DNA from: Citrobacter freundii
Lineage (GTDB): Bacteria > Bacteroidota > Bacteroidia > Chitinophagales > Chitinophagaceae
Assembly (NCBI GenBank): GCA_003243445.1
Contig: QFQQ01000002.1
Coordinates: 124,001 to 188,000, forward strand
Direction: 5' to 3'
Length of the DNA: 64,000 nt
Part shown: piece after piece, positions 51,831 to 60,177 of the stretch
How the letters are laid out: each line of letters starts with the position of its first letter
Numbering within the stretch: the stretch's first letter is position 1
The notes under the pieces: model-generated
What the model was told of the DNA's origin: nothing
What the model saw: the letters and a program-made list of their open reading frames with translations, nothing else
Database searches by the model: none
Made by a program: the position numbers and the translations under genes

Positions 51831-52424
51831 TTAAACTACAGCACCTGATTTTTTTGAGAGATGATCAACGATCATTTTCCTGTATTTGCTTAACGGCGGA
51901 AGCTGCTTTTCTTCAAGCTTTGCTTTTTCATCCCACTGACGGAGACGGATATGCATTTCAAACAAAGGATCAGCCCTGAAGGATGCTGCTTCTTCTGCCG
52001 TCATTCGCCCACCCTGGAATTCCAGCGTCTTCTTACTTGCTGTGGACAAGCGATCGTAATAAGCCTGATCACTGAACGTGAGATAGCGTTTCGCCTGCAC
52101 GTGGTTTCTTACAAGGCTGGCAATACTGCCAGTAAAGCCATGACTGAGCAGAAAATCCGCTCCCAGTTTTTCATGGTCAACAACGCCGTAACCATCCATC
52201 TGCGTTACAGGCATAATATGCTCACACAGATGTCCTATATCATGAAAGAAGGCCGCAAGAATGATATCATCGCTGCACCCCGCCTCTTCCGCGAGCGTTG
52301 CACACTGGCACATATGTTCAACCTGTGATACAGGTTCTCCGATGTAATCCTCATCACCATATTTTTCATACAAGCCGATGATGAGATCAGCGGTTTGTTC
52401 AGTTGTTGCTTTTTCCTTTTCCAT
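51831..52424 (-). CDS. phnZ: PhnZ-type HD-domain diiron oxygenase
   Basis: A 197-residue protein of the phosphonate-operon HD family (TIGR03276 type). Compared with PhnZ, all key residues appear at constant offsets: Tyr27 and Glu30 (gating pair), His37, His61-Asp62 in FFHDIGH, His84 in VVDHEKLG, His108 in RNHVQAKRYL, and Lys112, which binds the phosphonate. PhnZ uses a mixed-valence diiron site to cleave 1-hydroxy-2-aminoethylphosphonate to glycine and phosphate. The partner PhnY (2-oxoglutarate hydroxylase) was not found in this window. It starts 10 bp after the phosphatase-fold gene. Confidence 0.9.
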   Translation of the reverse strand: MEKEKATTEQTADLIIGLYEKYGDEDYIGEPVSQVEHMCQCATLAEEAGCSDDIILAAFFHDIGHLCEHIMPVTQMDGYGVVDHEKLGADFLLSHGFTGSIASLVRNHVQAKRYLTFSDQAYYDRLSTASKKTLEFQGGRMTAEEAASFRADPLFEMHIRLRQWDEKAKLEEKQLPPLSKYRKMIVDHLSKKSGAVV

Positions 52425-52434
52425 TGTGGTAATA

Positions 52435-53517
52435 TTATTTATTCAATGATAGCGCTGGAAGTGGTTTATGCGCTGGCTTGAATTCTTCATCCAGCATCAT
52501 TGCAATGGTCGCAGCAACCTGCCCCTGGTAAGCCTGTGCTTTTTCCCTGACTTCGCCAACACTCTTTACGGAAGGGCCGATCGCCGCAAACCACATCTCA
52601 CCCGCCTCCGGAATACGCTGTCCATGATGTTGCCAGTTTCCACCTTTTGCAAGCCCCCTTCCATGATCAGTGGTAATGATCAGCGTTGTCCTGTCTTTAT
52701 AACCAGGTGTCGATTGAATGTATTCCCACAATTGCCTGATCCAACTGTCAGTGTTCTGCGCTGCATCAAGATAAAAGTCATACATGCCGCCATGCGCAAA
52801 CTCATCTGTATCGCCCAGGCCGAAATAAATCAGTTTAGGCTTATGCACTTTCATGTATTCAAGCGCAAGATGGAACGTGGCCACATCCACACGTTCACCA
52901 CCGTGGAAGATCTTCGGCATTTCATGCTGAAGGTTATTGTAAAGTTGCTCACCGGGTGACAATGTTCCCTGAAGATCACGGTAGCCATCATTTACCAGCA
53001 GGCCTGACCGTTGCGCATTGAAGATGTAAGAATACACATCCCATGATCCGAATACAACCGTTTTGCCTTTGTATTCCGCCAGTTTATTCAGATACTCAAA
53101 GACATTTTCGTTCTTATTATTGATCTTATCATTCGAATTCACCGTTGTGTCAGGAAAACCTGTGAAGATCTCGTTATAACCCGGATAAGAGAACCAGTAA
53201 GGATTTGCATTATTAAAATAATTACCGTAGTTGCGATTACCCAGCAGTACGCCTTTGGAAACGATCTCAGTCCAGAAGAATGGTAAAAGTTTTTTTCGCC
53301 GCTCCGCTGCCGTTGGCGCCCAGAAATTTTCTTTAACATAGTCAGTGCTGTACCTGGCAGCAGTATCAAAGGTCAGCAGGCTGTCTGCACCGCCAAACAC
53401 TTCCTGCCACCTGAAACCATCCAGTGTGACTACAACAATATTATCAGACTTACCGGTTTGTGCAAAACAATCCGGGATGATCGATAGAAAAAAAATACTC
53501 ATTACAAGCTTATACAT
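52435..53517 (-). CDS. Secreted alkaline-phosphatase-superfamily hydrolase (phosphodiesterase/phosphonate hydrolase type)
   Basis: A 360-residue exported enzyme with signal peptide MYKLVMSIFFLSIIPDCFAQ. Metal-site motifs are VVTLDGFRWQEVFGG, GLGDTDEFAHGG, ITTDHGRGLAKGG and WQHHGQR. The nucleophile position reads FSYPGYNEIFTG, with Ser where NPP phosphodiesterases have Thr. This fold includes nucleotide pyrophosphatases/phosphodiesterases, sulfatase-like enzymes and phosphonoacetate hydrolase PhnA. In this locus it probably releases a phosphonate headgroup from a lipid or glycan in the periplasm (inference). It lies 12 bp after the MBL gene and 10 bp before phnZ. Confidence 0.85.
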   Translation of the reverse strand: MYKLVMSIFFLSIIPDCFAQTGKSDNIVVVTLDGFRWQEVFGGADSLLTFDTAARYSTDYVKENFWAPTAAERRKKLLPFFWTEIVSKGVLLGNRNYGNYFNNANPYWFSYPGYNEIFTGFPDTTVNSNDKINNKNENVFEYLNKLAEYKGKTVVFGSWDVYSYIFNAQRSGLLVNDGYRDLQGTLSPGEQLYNNLQHEMPKIFHGGERVDVATFHLALEYMKVHKPKLIYFGLGDTDEFAHGGMYDFYLDAAQNTDSWIRQLWEYIQSTPGYKDRTTLIITTDHGRGLAKGGNWQHHGQRIPEAGEMWFAAIGPSVKSVGEVREKAQAYQGQVAATIAMMLDEEFKPAHKPLPALSLNK

Positions 53518-53529
53518 GATCGTGTTGTT

Positions 53530-54831
53530 TTAATGTTGATTTGCTTTATTGATCTTTGAATCATAAGGCCCAAATACTTTTTTAACTTTCAGTTGAGGAA
53601 CAGTATCATCCAGCACAATCACATAATAGGTTTTTCCTCCCGGCAATACGCGCACAACAATATGACCTTGCTGACTTTTATAAGACCTGTCGATCATTGG
53701 TCCGATGACATACCGATTGGCATCCAGCATATTCGTTGAAAAGAGATCACGCGGCCCGTTATAGGTGTATCCGCCTGTCATCCTCAACAGTACTTCATGT
53801 CCGGGATGATCGGCTGACCATGTCTGACCGATCCATATCCGTGGTTTCAGTGTGGCCGCCATAAATTCGTTCACAGCATCCCTGTTACCATGATGATCGG
53901 TGACAGCGATATCAACTTCTCCAACTGCTTTTGCGATCGGCGTTTCCACATCACGCAAGGGACTATCACCTGGAAAGATCATACCGGGGTTGTCCCCGCC
54001 GGTATAATAAGAGAAGGGGCCGTAATTTACCGTCAACGCAAGGCTGAGACTGTTCTCGTCAGGCCATGTTTTCCTATTACCGGTATCAACGGGCGGAAAG
54101 TGCGGATAAAAGCTGCTGTCTTTACCCGTCCAGATCCACTGATTGCATTTTACATTCTGTATATAGAACGATGGATATGCAGCACGTTTGTTAAGGAGCA
54201 GTAATTGCGTTCTGCTACCCGCTTTTAATGAAGCCGCCTTCATTCCTTTCCTTTGTTGTTCTTCAATAAAAGAAAAGTAATGCTTCATGGTCTGACCAAA
54301 TTCGATTTCACCGCCGCCATTGATCGCTGCTGATTTTCTGATGTCATAAGGATAATTATAATCGGGATAGCCACGATCGATCAACAAACCGATCTCCATC
54401 ATTTCACCAACACCTGTGATACCACTTAGTTTGTATTTGCCGGAGGAGGAATTGGGAGCGTCAGGATACCAGGCACCAAAGTGATCGTCATGAAAATGCG
54501 TGATGAGTGCGTAATCAATTTTTGCCGCGGGGGAAACCTGCCGGATATAGGAAACGATCCATTCATAAGGTTTGCGGGAAGAATCCGGTCTGATCTGTGC
54601 GTTTCTGGGAGTAAATGTGCGTTCATCCAACGGAGACAGTTCGCCGGCATCGATGAGCATTGTTGTGCCGTCAGGAAGAACAAAGAATGCAGCGTTGCCA
54701 CGGCCGGTATTGATGTGGTGTATATCGAGATACCCTGCCTGCCATTTTAATAATGCTTCGCCAGGTCTGGAAACCTGTCCTTTTGTGATAAGCACAACAA
54801 AAATCAGGGTGGCAGAAAGATAAAACCGCAT
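53530..54831 (-). CDS. Secreted metallo-beta-lactamase-fold hydrolase (ComEC/phosphorylcholine esterase-like)
   Basis: A 433-residue exported protein. ATG at 54831 starts the signal peptide MRFYLSATLIFVVLITKGQ. The metallo-beta-lactamase domain opens with LDIHHINTGRGNAAFFVLPD and has the intact metal motif ALITHFHDDHFGAW, later YYTGGD and AVTDHHGN. This subgroup contains ComEC-type nucleases and the pneumococcal phosphorylcholine esterase, so a phosphoester hydrolase in the periplasm is likely. Its place between SusD and a second phosphate-ester hydrolase fits release of phosphonate headgroups (inference). A hairpin with a T-rich tail precedes it. Confidence 0.82.
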   Translation of the reverse strand: MRFYLSATLIFVVLITKGQVSRPGEALLKWQAGYLDIHHINTGRGNAAFFVLPDGTTMLIDAGELSPLDERTFTPRNAQIRPDSSRKPYEWIVSYIRQVSPAAKIDYALITHFHDDHFGAWYPDAPNSSSGKYKLSGITGVGEMMEIGLLIDRGYPDYNYPYDIRKSAAINGGGEIEFGQTMKHYFSFIEEQQRKGMKAASLKAGSRTQLLLLNKRAAYPSFYIQNVKCNQWIWTGKDSSFYPHFPPVDTGNRKTWPDENSLSLALTVNYGPFSYYTGGDNPGMIFPGDSPLRDVETPIAKAVGEVDIAVTDHHGNRDAVNEFMAATLKPRIWIGQTWSADHPGHEVLLRMTGGYTYNGPRDLFSTNMLDANRYVIGPMIDRSYKSQQGHIVVRVLPGGKTYYVIVLDDTVPQLKVKKVFGPYDSKINKANQH

Positions 54832-54842
54832 AAAGGTTGATT

Positions 54843-54873
54843 TGAAAAAGAAGCAGGGCATGGATATGCCCCG
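54843..54873 (-). terminator. Hairpin with T-tract between susD and the MBL gene
   Basis: On the reverse strand GGGCAT-N4-ATGCCC (54871-54856) is followed by CTGCTTCTTTTTC. It may partly end or process the transcript so that susCD is made in excess over the enzymes. Confidence 0.5.
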
Positions 54874-54909
54874 CCACATCTAACTAACTGCTTGTTTCAA
54901 GAAGAAAAT

Positions 54910-56439
54910 TTATTGCAACAACCACATTTTCGTATTAATATCATCAGTGCCGCCCTGCCGTTGAACGGCCTCTTTTCTGTTGTTTGGATTCAGTGACTGA
55001 GCCGCGAGTGGATAAATATAACGGATCGGTACTTTACCGCCATTTAGGTTACCGGGACCGGGGATGATCGCAGGCATATTTGTTCTGCGCCAGTCGAACC
55101 ATGCTTCCAGTCCATTGAAGTAAAGGGCGATCCATTTTTGCAATGCGATCTTAGCAAGTTTCTCATCAGTAGTACCTGCATACGCAACCTTCACCTGCGT
55201 GAGATAGTTTGCAGGCATTGCTATGTTCAGGTTATAAGAGCCTGGAACTACAGATTGCCAGTAAGCAAAGTTTGCATTGACACCATTGGTATAATAAGTA
55301 GCTGCATCACCTGAAGTAATCATTCCTTTTTCGCGCGCTTCTGCGAGCAGGAACTGCAATTCAGGGTAAGTCATCCACAATGCTCTTGGAGCATCAGCTG
55401 CCGGAGGCGTCTGGTTTCCATCATTACACACGAGACAGGCAAAAGTGTAACCGATTCTTGATACACCCTGTACGCCGCCGTTGTATGCCAGGGCGTCAAC
55501 ATCGCTCAGGCCGTTAGGAATACCTTCGATCTTTGGTGTGCCAGCCGCAACAGATTTCTGGCTTGGTCTTGCAAAAACGTTAATGCGTGTATCGCCCAGA
55601 TCATTCAGACGATCCACCAGTGTTTTACTTACCCGGAATTCATCGAAAGAACCAACACGAGAGCCATACAGCGGCCATTGGTTGGGCGCAGCTGACATGT
55701 ATTTCAACTCAGCATTATCTCCAATACCTTCAAAGACCGGATTTGCGGCCGGCGCATTGAGGATCGCCTGAAGGTCCGCGCTGACATTTTTCTTTTTGGA
55801 GATACGCATCAGGTAACGGATACGCAGCGAGTTTGCAAGCTTCCTCCATTTCAGCACACCTGCCGAACCGCCGCCGTATAAGATATCACCACTCAGGTTG
55901 GTACCTGATGTAGCAAGTGATTCGTTTGCCTTCTTCAGATCAGCCAGGATACCTGCGTAAATATCTTCCTGCTTATCATATTTCGGTTGGTAGATACCAC
56001 CGGTCTTTGCCTGACCAGCTTCTGTATAGGGAACATCGCCATAAGCATCGGTTACCTGTGCAAACATCCATGACTTCAGGATCAGCGCAACGCCATAATA
56101 AGGATTGGCGGCGTCATTATTTGTCAGTATAAAGACGTTCTGAAGATTGCGATAGTTATCATACACCGTATTCCAGATATCATTCCTCTCATTCCAGTTA
56201 TAACGGTCTTCATTCACGAACTGGATCTTCGCGTGATGCTGAGCCACGATATTGCCGATCCCCCAGGCTTCATTCACCTGGCGATCCATCATATTCTTGA
56301 TCACACCGCTGAGCAGCAGGTCTGCCGTTACCGCTGTTGGATTGTTCTTGTTGTCGTTTACATCCTCGAAGTCTTTTGTGCAGCCTGTAATAACCAGCAG
56401 CAGAAAAGATGGAATCAATATTATGCGGAAAAGTTTCAT
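54910..56439 (-). CDS. SusD/RagB-like outer-membrane lipoprotein (SusD-like_2 type)
   Basis: A 509-residue surface lipoprotein. MKLFRIILIPSFLLLVITGC gives the lipidated Cys20, and the mature start CTKDFEDVNDNKNNPTAVTA is typical of the SusD-like_2 group. It is helical with TPR-like pairs (ILKSWMFAQVTDAYGDVPYTEA, split over about residues 125-150) and ends WLLQ. It is the lid that binds substrate over the paired SusC channel. It begins 23 bp after susC. The partner enzymes suggest a phosphonate-containing substrate and not a common polysaccharide (inference). Confidence 0.94.
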   Translation of the reverse strand: MKLFRIILIPSFLLLVITGCTKDFEDVNDNKNNPTAVTADLLLSGVIKNMMDRQVNEAWGIGNIVAQHHAKIQFVNEDRYNWNERNDIWNTVYDNYRNLQNVFILTNNDAANPYYGVALILKSWMFAQVTDAYGDVPYTEAGQAKTGGIYQPKYDKQEDIYAGILADLKKANESLATSGTNLSGDILYGGGSAGVLKWRKLANSLRIRYLMRISKKKNVSADLQAILNAPAANPVFEGIGDNAELKYMSAAPNQWPLYGSRVGSFDEFRVSKTLVDRLNDLGDTRINVFARPSQKSVAAGTPKIEGIPNGLSDVDALAYNGGVQGVSRIGYTFACLVCNDGNQTPPAADAPRALWMTYPELQFLLAEAREKGMITSGDAATYYTNGVNANFAYWQSVVPGSYNLNIAMPANYLTQVKVAYAGTTDEKLAKIALQKWIALYFNGLEAWFDWRRTNMPAIIPGPGNLNGGKVPIRYIYPLAAQSLNPNNRKEAVQRQGGTDDINTKMWLLQ

Positions 56440-56462
56440 AATTGTTCTTTTAATGGTGAAGG

Positions 56463-59400
56463 TTATAATTTGAAGCTGAGGTTAACACCATAGCTGCGTG
56501 AACTTGGGATCGCCATGTTTTCAACACCAGGAACAGCAGTCCCTCCTGAATAACCCATTGTTTCAGGATCTACGTGAGGCACATTATCCCACAGAAAAAG
56601 ATTTCTTCCCACCAGAGAGATCGTTGCACCTCTGATCGGCAGTTTACCAAAGATCTTATCGGGAATGGTATAACCGATCTGCAGTTCACGGAGCTTTACA
56701 AACGAAGCGTCATACATTACACCTTCTGCGATACCGCGTCCATTTGTCCATGCAGTGTGCCACTCTCTTGCAGTCAGCTTTTTTGTGTTCGGCGTAAAAC
56801 CACCAGCGCCATCACTTACCACACCCTGACCGATCACACCGTTGCCTGGTTTAGAAAGATCATAACCATCTGCGCGGCCTTCGAGCGTTTCCATAATGAT
56901 ACCACCTTCTCGGCCCACCGTTTGCGTGAGAGAATTCAACACGCCACCCTGACGGATGTCAAACAGGAAGCTCAGACGGATACCTCTGTAGTTCAGTGAA
57001 CTTCCAATACCCATCAGCCAATCAGGATTGTAGTTACCCATCAGGATCCTGTTTGTTGTCGGGATCGGGCGTCCGTTGGCAGCATAAACGATTTGCCCGT
57101 TGTATTTTCCTGAAGCATCATAGTAAGGCGCGTTCTTATCTGTACTTTGTACGCGGGCAAAACCAATACCATAAAGGTTACCCATTCTTTCCCCTACCCT
57201 TGCTTCAACACTCACACTGTTCATACTTGCCATTACATAGTTATTAAGGCCGTTGCTAAGTTCAAGTACTTCACTTCTGTTGGCAGAGAAGTTAACGAAG
57301 GCATCCCAGGCAAAGGTCTTTTGCTTAATAACAGACGCTGTCAGCATTGCTTCAACGCCATAATTCTTGATCATACCTGCGTTGATCTTACGGGAGGAGT
57401 AACCGGATGTAGGATCAAGCGGCAAATTCAGGATCTGGTTTTTTGTACGGCTTTGGTAGTAGGTAAGATCCAACCCGATCCTGTTATTCAGGAAGCGGAT
57501 ATCTGTACCAAACTCATAGGCTGAGCTGATCTCTGGTTTCAGGTTCAGGTTTGCAAGACTACTGATCTCTCCATAGATCTGCGCAGAACCGAATGGCTCG
57601 CTGCGGTTATATGTTTGCTGGAAGGAGAATGGATCAGTGTCGTTACCAACCTGCGCAATGCTTGCACGTAATTTCCAGAAACTGATCAGCGTTGGCATGC
57701 GAAGAATATCGCTCATCACCGCACTTGCAGCCACAGAAGAATAGAAGTAAGAGTTTGTTTCAACACCCTGACTTCTCAATTCTTCAGGCAGCGTCAGAGC
57801 ACTGCTCCAGTCGTTACGACCGGTAAAGTCAAGGAACAGTTTGTTTTTATAAGAAACACCTGCTGACCCGTATAAGCTGTTGATGCGCTTTGCAATATTT
57901 GTTTGCTGCGCAACGAGAGCGATACGTGAGTTGTTCAGGCTATAGATACCTGGAATATTCAACTGACCAGCAACCTGCTCATTGAATCTTGAAGTCTGCC
58001 GCATCTGATTGCCGCCCACCGTTGCATTAATTGCGAAGTCAGCGCCGATATTTTTATTGAAAGAGAACAGGAAGTCCGAGTTGCGCTCTTCATTCACGAT
58101 CCCCACTTCACGATATTCCCCGAAAGGAAACCGCTGGGTGCTGAACGCACGTCTGTATTCACGGCGCTCATTGCTCCAGTCTGTTGCTGTACGCAATTGA
58201 AGGCTCAGCCAGCTGGTGAAATCATATTTAAGATTAACGTTGCCAATGATCCTGTCATAGAACTGACCGTTGGTATTTTCCATTACCGTCAGATAAGGAT
58301 TATCATGATAATTGTAGTTCCAGCTGAATTGCTTTTGATTTTCCAGACTGTATGGGCGCGAACCGTCCAGGCCCATTTGCCACAGCCTCTTCATATCGCT
58401 GACCCTTACAGAAGCAGGTAACCAGCAGTTGAACAGGTACATGATGCTTTCTGTACCATAACTGATAGAAGGACGGTTATCACTTTCACTTTTGATATAG
58501 CTTACAAAAGTGCGGACAGATAATTTCGGAGTCAGGTTGTAACCGCCGGAAACTGAAACTGTATTTCTTTTCAGATCTGTATTTGGAACTATACCTTTCT
58601 GATCAAGATTCGTATAACTCAAACGGAAATCACCATCTTTGTTACCGCCAACCAGTGCCACGTTGTTGGTAAATGTATTTCCTGTACGCAGGAAGTTCTT
58701 CAGGTTGTCTTTATCAGCCACCCAGGGAGTTGGAGTGATCACCGTGCCTGGCGTATTCAGATCGCCGCCGAGGAACGAAGTCGGCTGACCATTCAATGTC
58801 CGCGGGCTGTTGAACTGCGGAAAAAGTTGTCCTTTAAAAGCTGGGCCCCAGCCCTCATCGGTACCATCAGCAAGACCGCCACCGCCACCGTTCACGAAGG
58901 CAAAGTCTCCACCACTACCATTCCCCTGACCATAGACGGTCTGGTATTCCGGAAGTTTCAATGCAGATTCAAAGGTTAGATTGCTGTTTAGTTCAATCCC
59001 GATACCTTTTTTCTTTGTACCGCTTTTTGTTTTGATCAGGATCACTCCGTTTGCGGCTCTGGAGCCATACAATGCAGCAGCTGCCGGACCTTTCAGTACG
59101 CTCATGCTTTCAACATCATCAGAGTTGATGAAGCTGGCGCCATTGCCGAAGTCAACTTCAAGATTGCCGCGGCCGGAACCTCCGGAGATTGCATTGCTGA
59201 TAGGAACACCATCCACCACATACAGTGGTTGATTTTTATTGATATCTACAGACCGCTCACCACGGATGGAAACACGGGCAGAACCTCCGATACCGGATGG
59301 GCTTCCAATAACTGTAACGCCGGCAACTTTACCAGCCAGCTGATTAACTACATTGGTCTCACGGGCAACAGTAAGATCTTCACCTTTTACTTCCTGGATC

Positions 59401-59771
59401 GCATATCCAAGTTTCTTTTTGTCTTTTTTGATACCGAGCGCGGTAACAACTACTTCGTTCAGATCCTGAACATTCGCTGCTAACTGTACGTTCGAGGCTT
59501 CAGATGCCTTTACTTCAAGAGGCTTGAATCCAATGCTGCTGATGACAAGAATATCTCCGTCATTCGCGGGGATCGTAAATGATCCATCGTTTGCGGTCAT
59601 TGTTTTTTTATCTGTTCCTTTCACCATCACCGTGGCGCTGGATACAGGTTGATTGTCTGCGCTCAACACTCTACCTGAGATGGAGCGTTGCGCCATCACG
59701 ATACAGGAGAAAGTAAGCAGCAAAAATGTCAGGAAGATCTGGACAAAACGGGGATAGTTGGGATAATGCAT
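56463..59771 (-). CDS. SusC/RagA-like TonB-dependent outer-membrane transporter
   Basis: An 1102-residue outer-membrane transporter. The signal peptide ends near VMAQ. Next come a carboxypeptidase-D-regulatory-like domain (about 30-105: ISGRVLSADNQPVSSATVMV), a TonB-box region (DLNEVVVTALGI), a plug domain (about 115-245, with LYVVDGVPIS and GPAAAALYGSRAANGVILIKT) and a 22-strand barrel. It is full length. It should import a bulky substrate captured by SusD using TonB energy. It is the first gene of the eight-gene locus; its promoter must lie in 59772-59880. Confidence 0.96.
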   Translation of the reverse strand: MHYPNYPRFVQIFLTFLLLTFSCIVMAQRSISGRVLSADNQPVSSATVMVKGTDKKTMTANDGSFTIPANDGDILVISSIGFKPLEVKASEASNVQLAANVQDLNEVVVTALGIKKDKKKLGYAIQEVKGEDLTVARETNVVNQLAGKVAGVTVIGSPSGIGGSARVSIRGERSVDINKNQPLYVVDGVPISNAISGGSGRGNLEVDFGNGASFINSDDVESMSVLKGPAAAALYGSRAANGVILIKTKSGTKKKGIGIELNSNLTFESALKLPEYQTVYGQGNGSGGDFAFVNGGGGGLADGTDEGWGPAFKGQLFPQFNSPRTLNGQPTSFLGGDLNTPGTVITPTPWVADKDNLKNFLRTGNTFTNNVALVGGNKDGDFRLSYTNLDQKGIVPNTDLKRNTVSVSGGYNLTPKLSVRTFVSYIKSESDNRPSISYGTESIMYLFNCWLPASVRVSDMKRLWQMGLDGSRPYSLENQKQFSWNYNYHDNPYLTVMENTNGQFYDRIIGNVNLKYDFTSWLSLQLRTATDWSNERREYRRAFSTQRFPFGEYREVGIVNEERNSDFLFSFNKNIGADFAINATVGGNQMRQTSRFNEQVAGQLNIPGIYSLNNSRIALVAQQTNIAKRINSLYGSAGVSYKNKLFLDFTGRNDWSSALTLPEELRSQGVETNSYFYSSVAASAVMSDILRMPTLISFWKLRASIAQVGNDTDPFSFQQTYNRSEPFGSAQIYGEISSLANLNLKPEISSAYEFGTDIRFLNNRIGLDLTYYQSRTKNQILNLPLDPTSGYSSRKINAGMIKNYGVEAMLTASVIKQKTFAWDAFVNFSANRSEVLELSNGLNNYVMASMNSVSVEARVGERMGNLYGIGFARVQSTDKNAPYYDASGKYNGQIVYAANGRPIPTTNRILMGNYNPDWLMGIGSSLNYRGIRLSFLFDIRQGGVLNSLTQTVGREGGIIMETLEGRADGYDLSKPGNGVIGQGVVSDGAGGFTPNTKKLTAREWHTAWTNGRGIAEGVMYDASFVKLRELQIGYTIPDKIFGKLPIRGATISLVGRNLFLWDNVPHVDPETMGYSGGTAVPGVENMAIPSSRSYGVNLSFKL

Positions 59772-60177
59772 ATCTCAATCAGTTTGTTTGGTATGTGGCA
59801 AAGGTGGCATAGCAATGTGAACAGATCCTTAGGCGAACGTGATCTTAAGATTAATTCAATTTTAACAGGTGTGAGGTTTAGGAGGGTGGAAAAACCGTTC
59901 CAAAGGTTTCAGAAGTTCCAGAGGTTCCAGAAGTTCGTACCCTGAAGTAGAAGTATTGATTGTTTTCTGAACGTCTATGTTCAGGTGATGGATATCATAT
60001 ATATGCACAGAAAGTTCTATAGGAATATATTAATCTATGGAATTCCTGGAACCGATAGAATCTTTGAAGCTCCTGAAACCTTATACACAAAAAAAATCCA
60101 TAGGTTAATACCATCCTGACAGCAGAGCGCACTAACCTATGGAACCTCTGAAACCTATGGAACCTTTGAAACCTTAC
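59772..60177. repeat. 9-bp-unit repeats, copy C, in the region upstream of susC
   Basis: Units in GTTCCAGA orientation fill about 59897-59940 (GTTCCAAAG, GTTTCAGAA, GTTCCAGAG, GTTCCAGAA). AACC-orientation units fill about 60036-60082 and 60132-60177 (AACCTATGG, AACCTCTGA, AACCTATGG, AACCTTTGA). A turn reads GCGCACTAACC, as in copy A. The right part abuts the stop of the upstream gene at 60178. The susC promoter should lie in 59772-59880; a weak -7-like CACCTTTG is on the reverse strand at 59806-59799. Confidence 0.8.
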
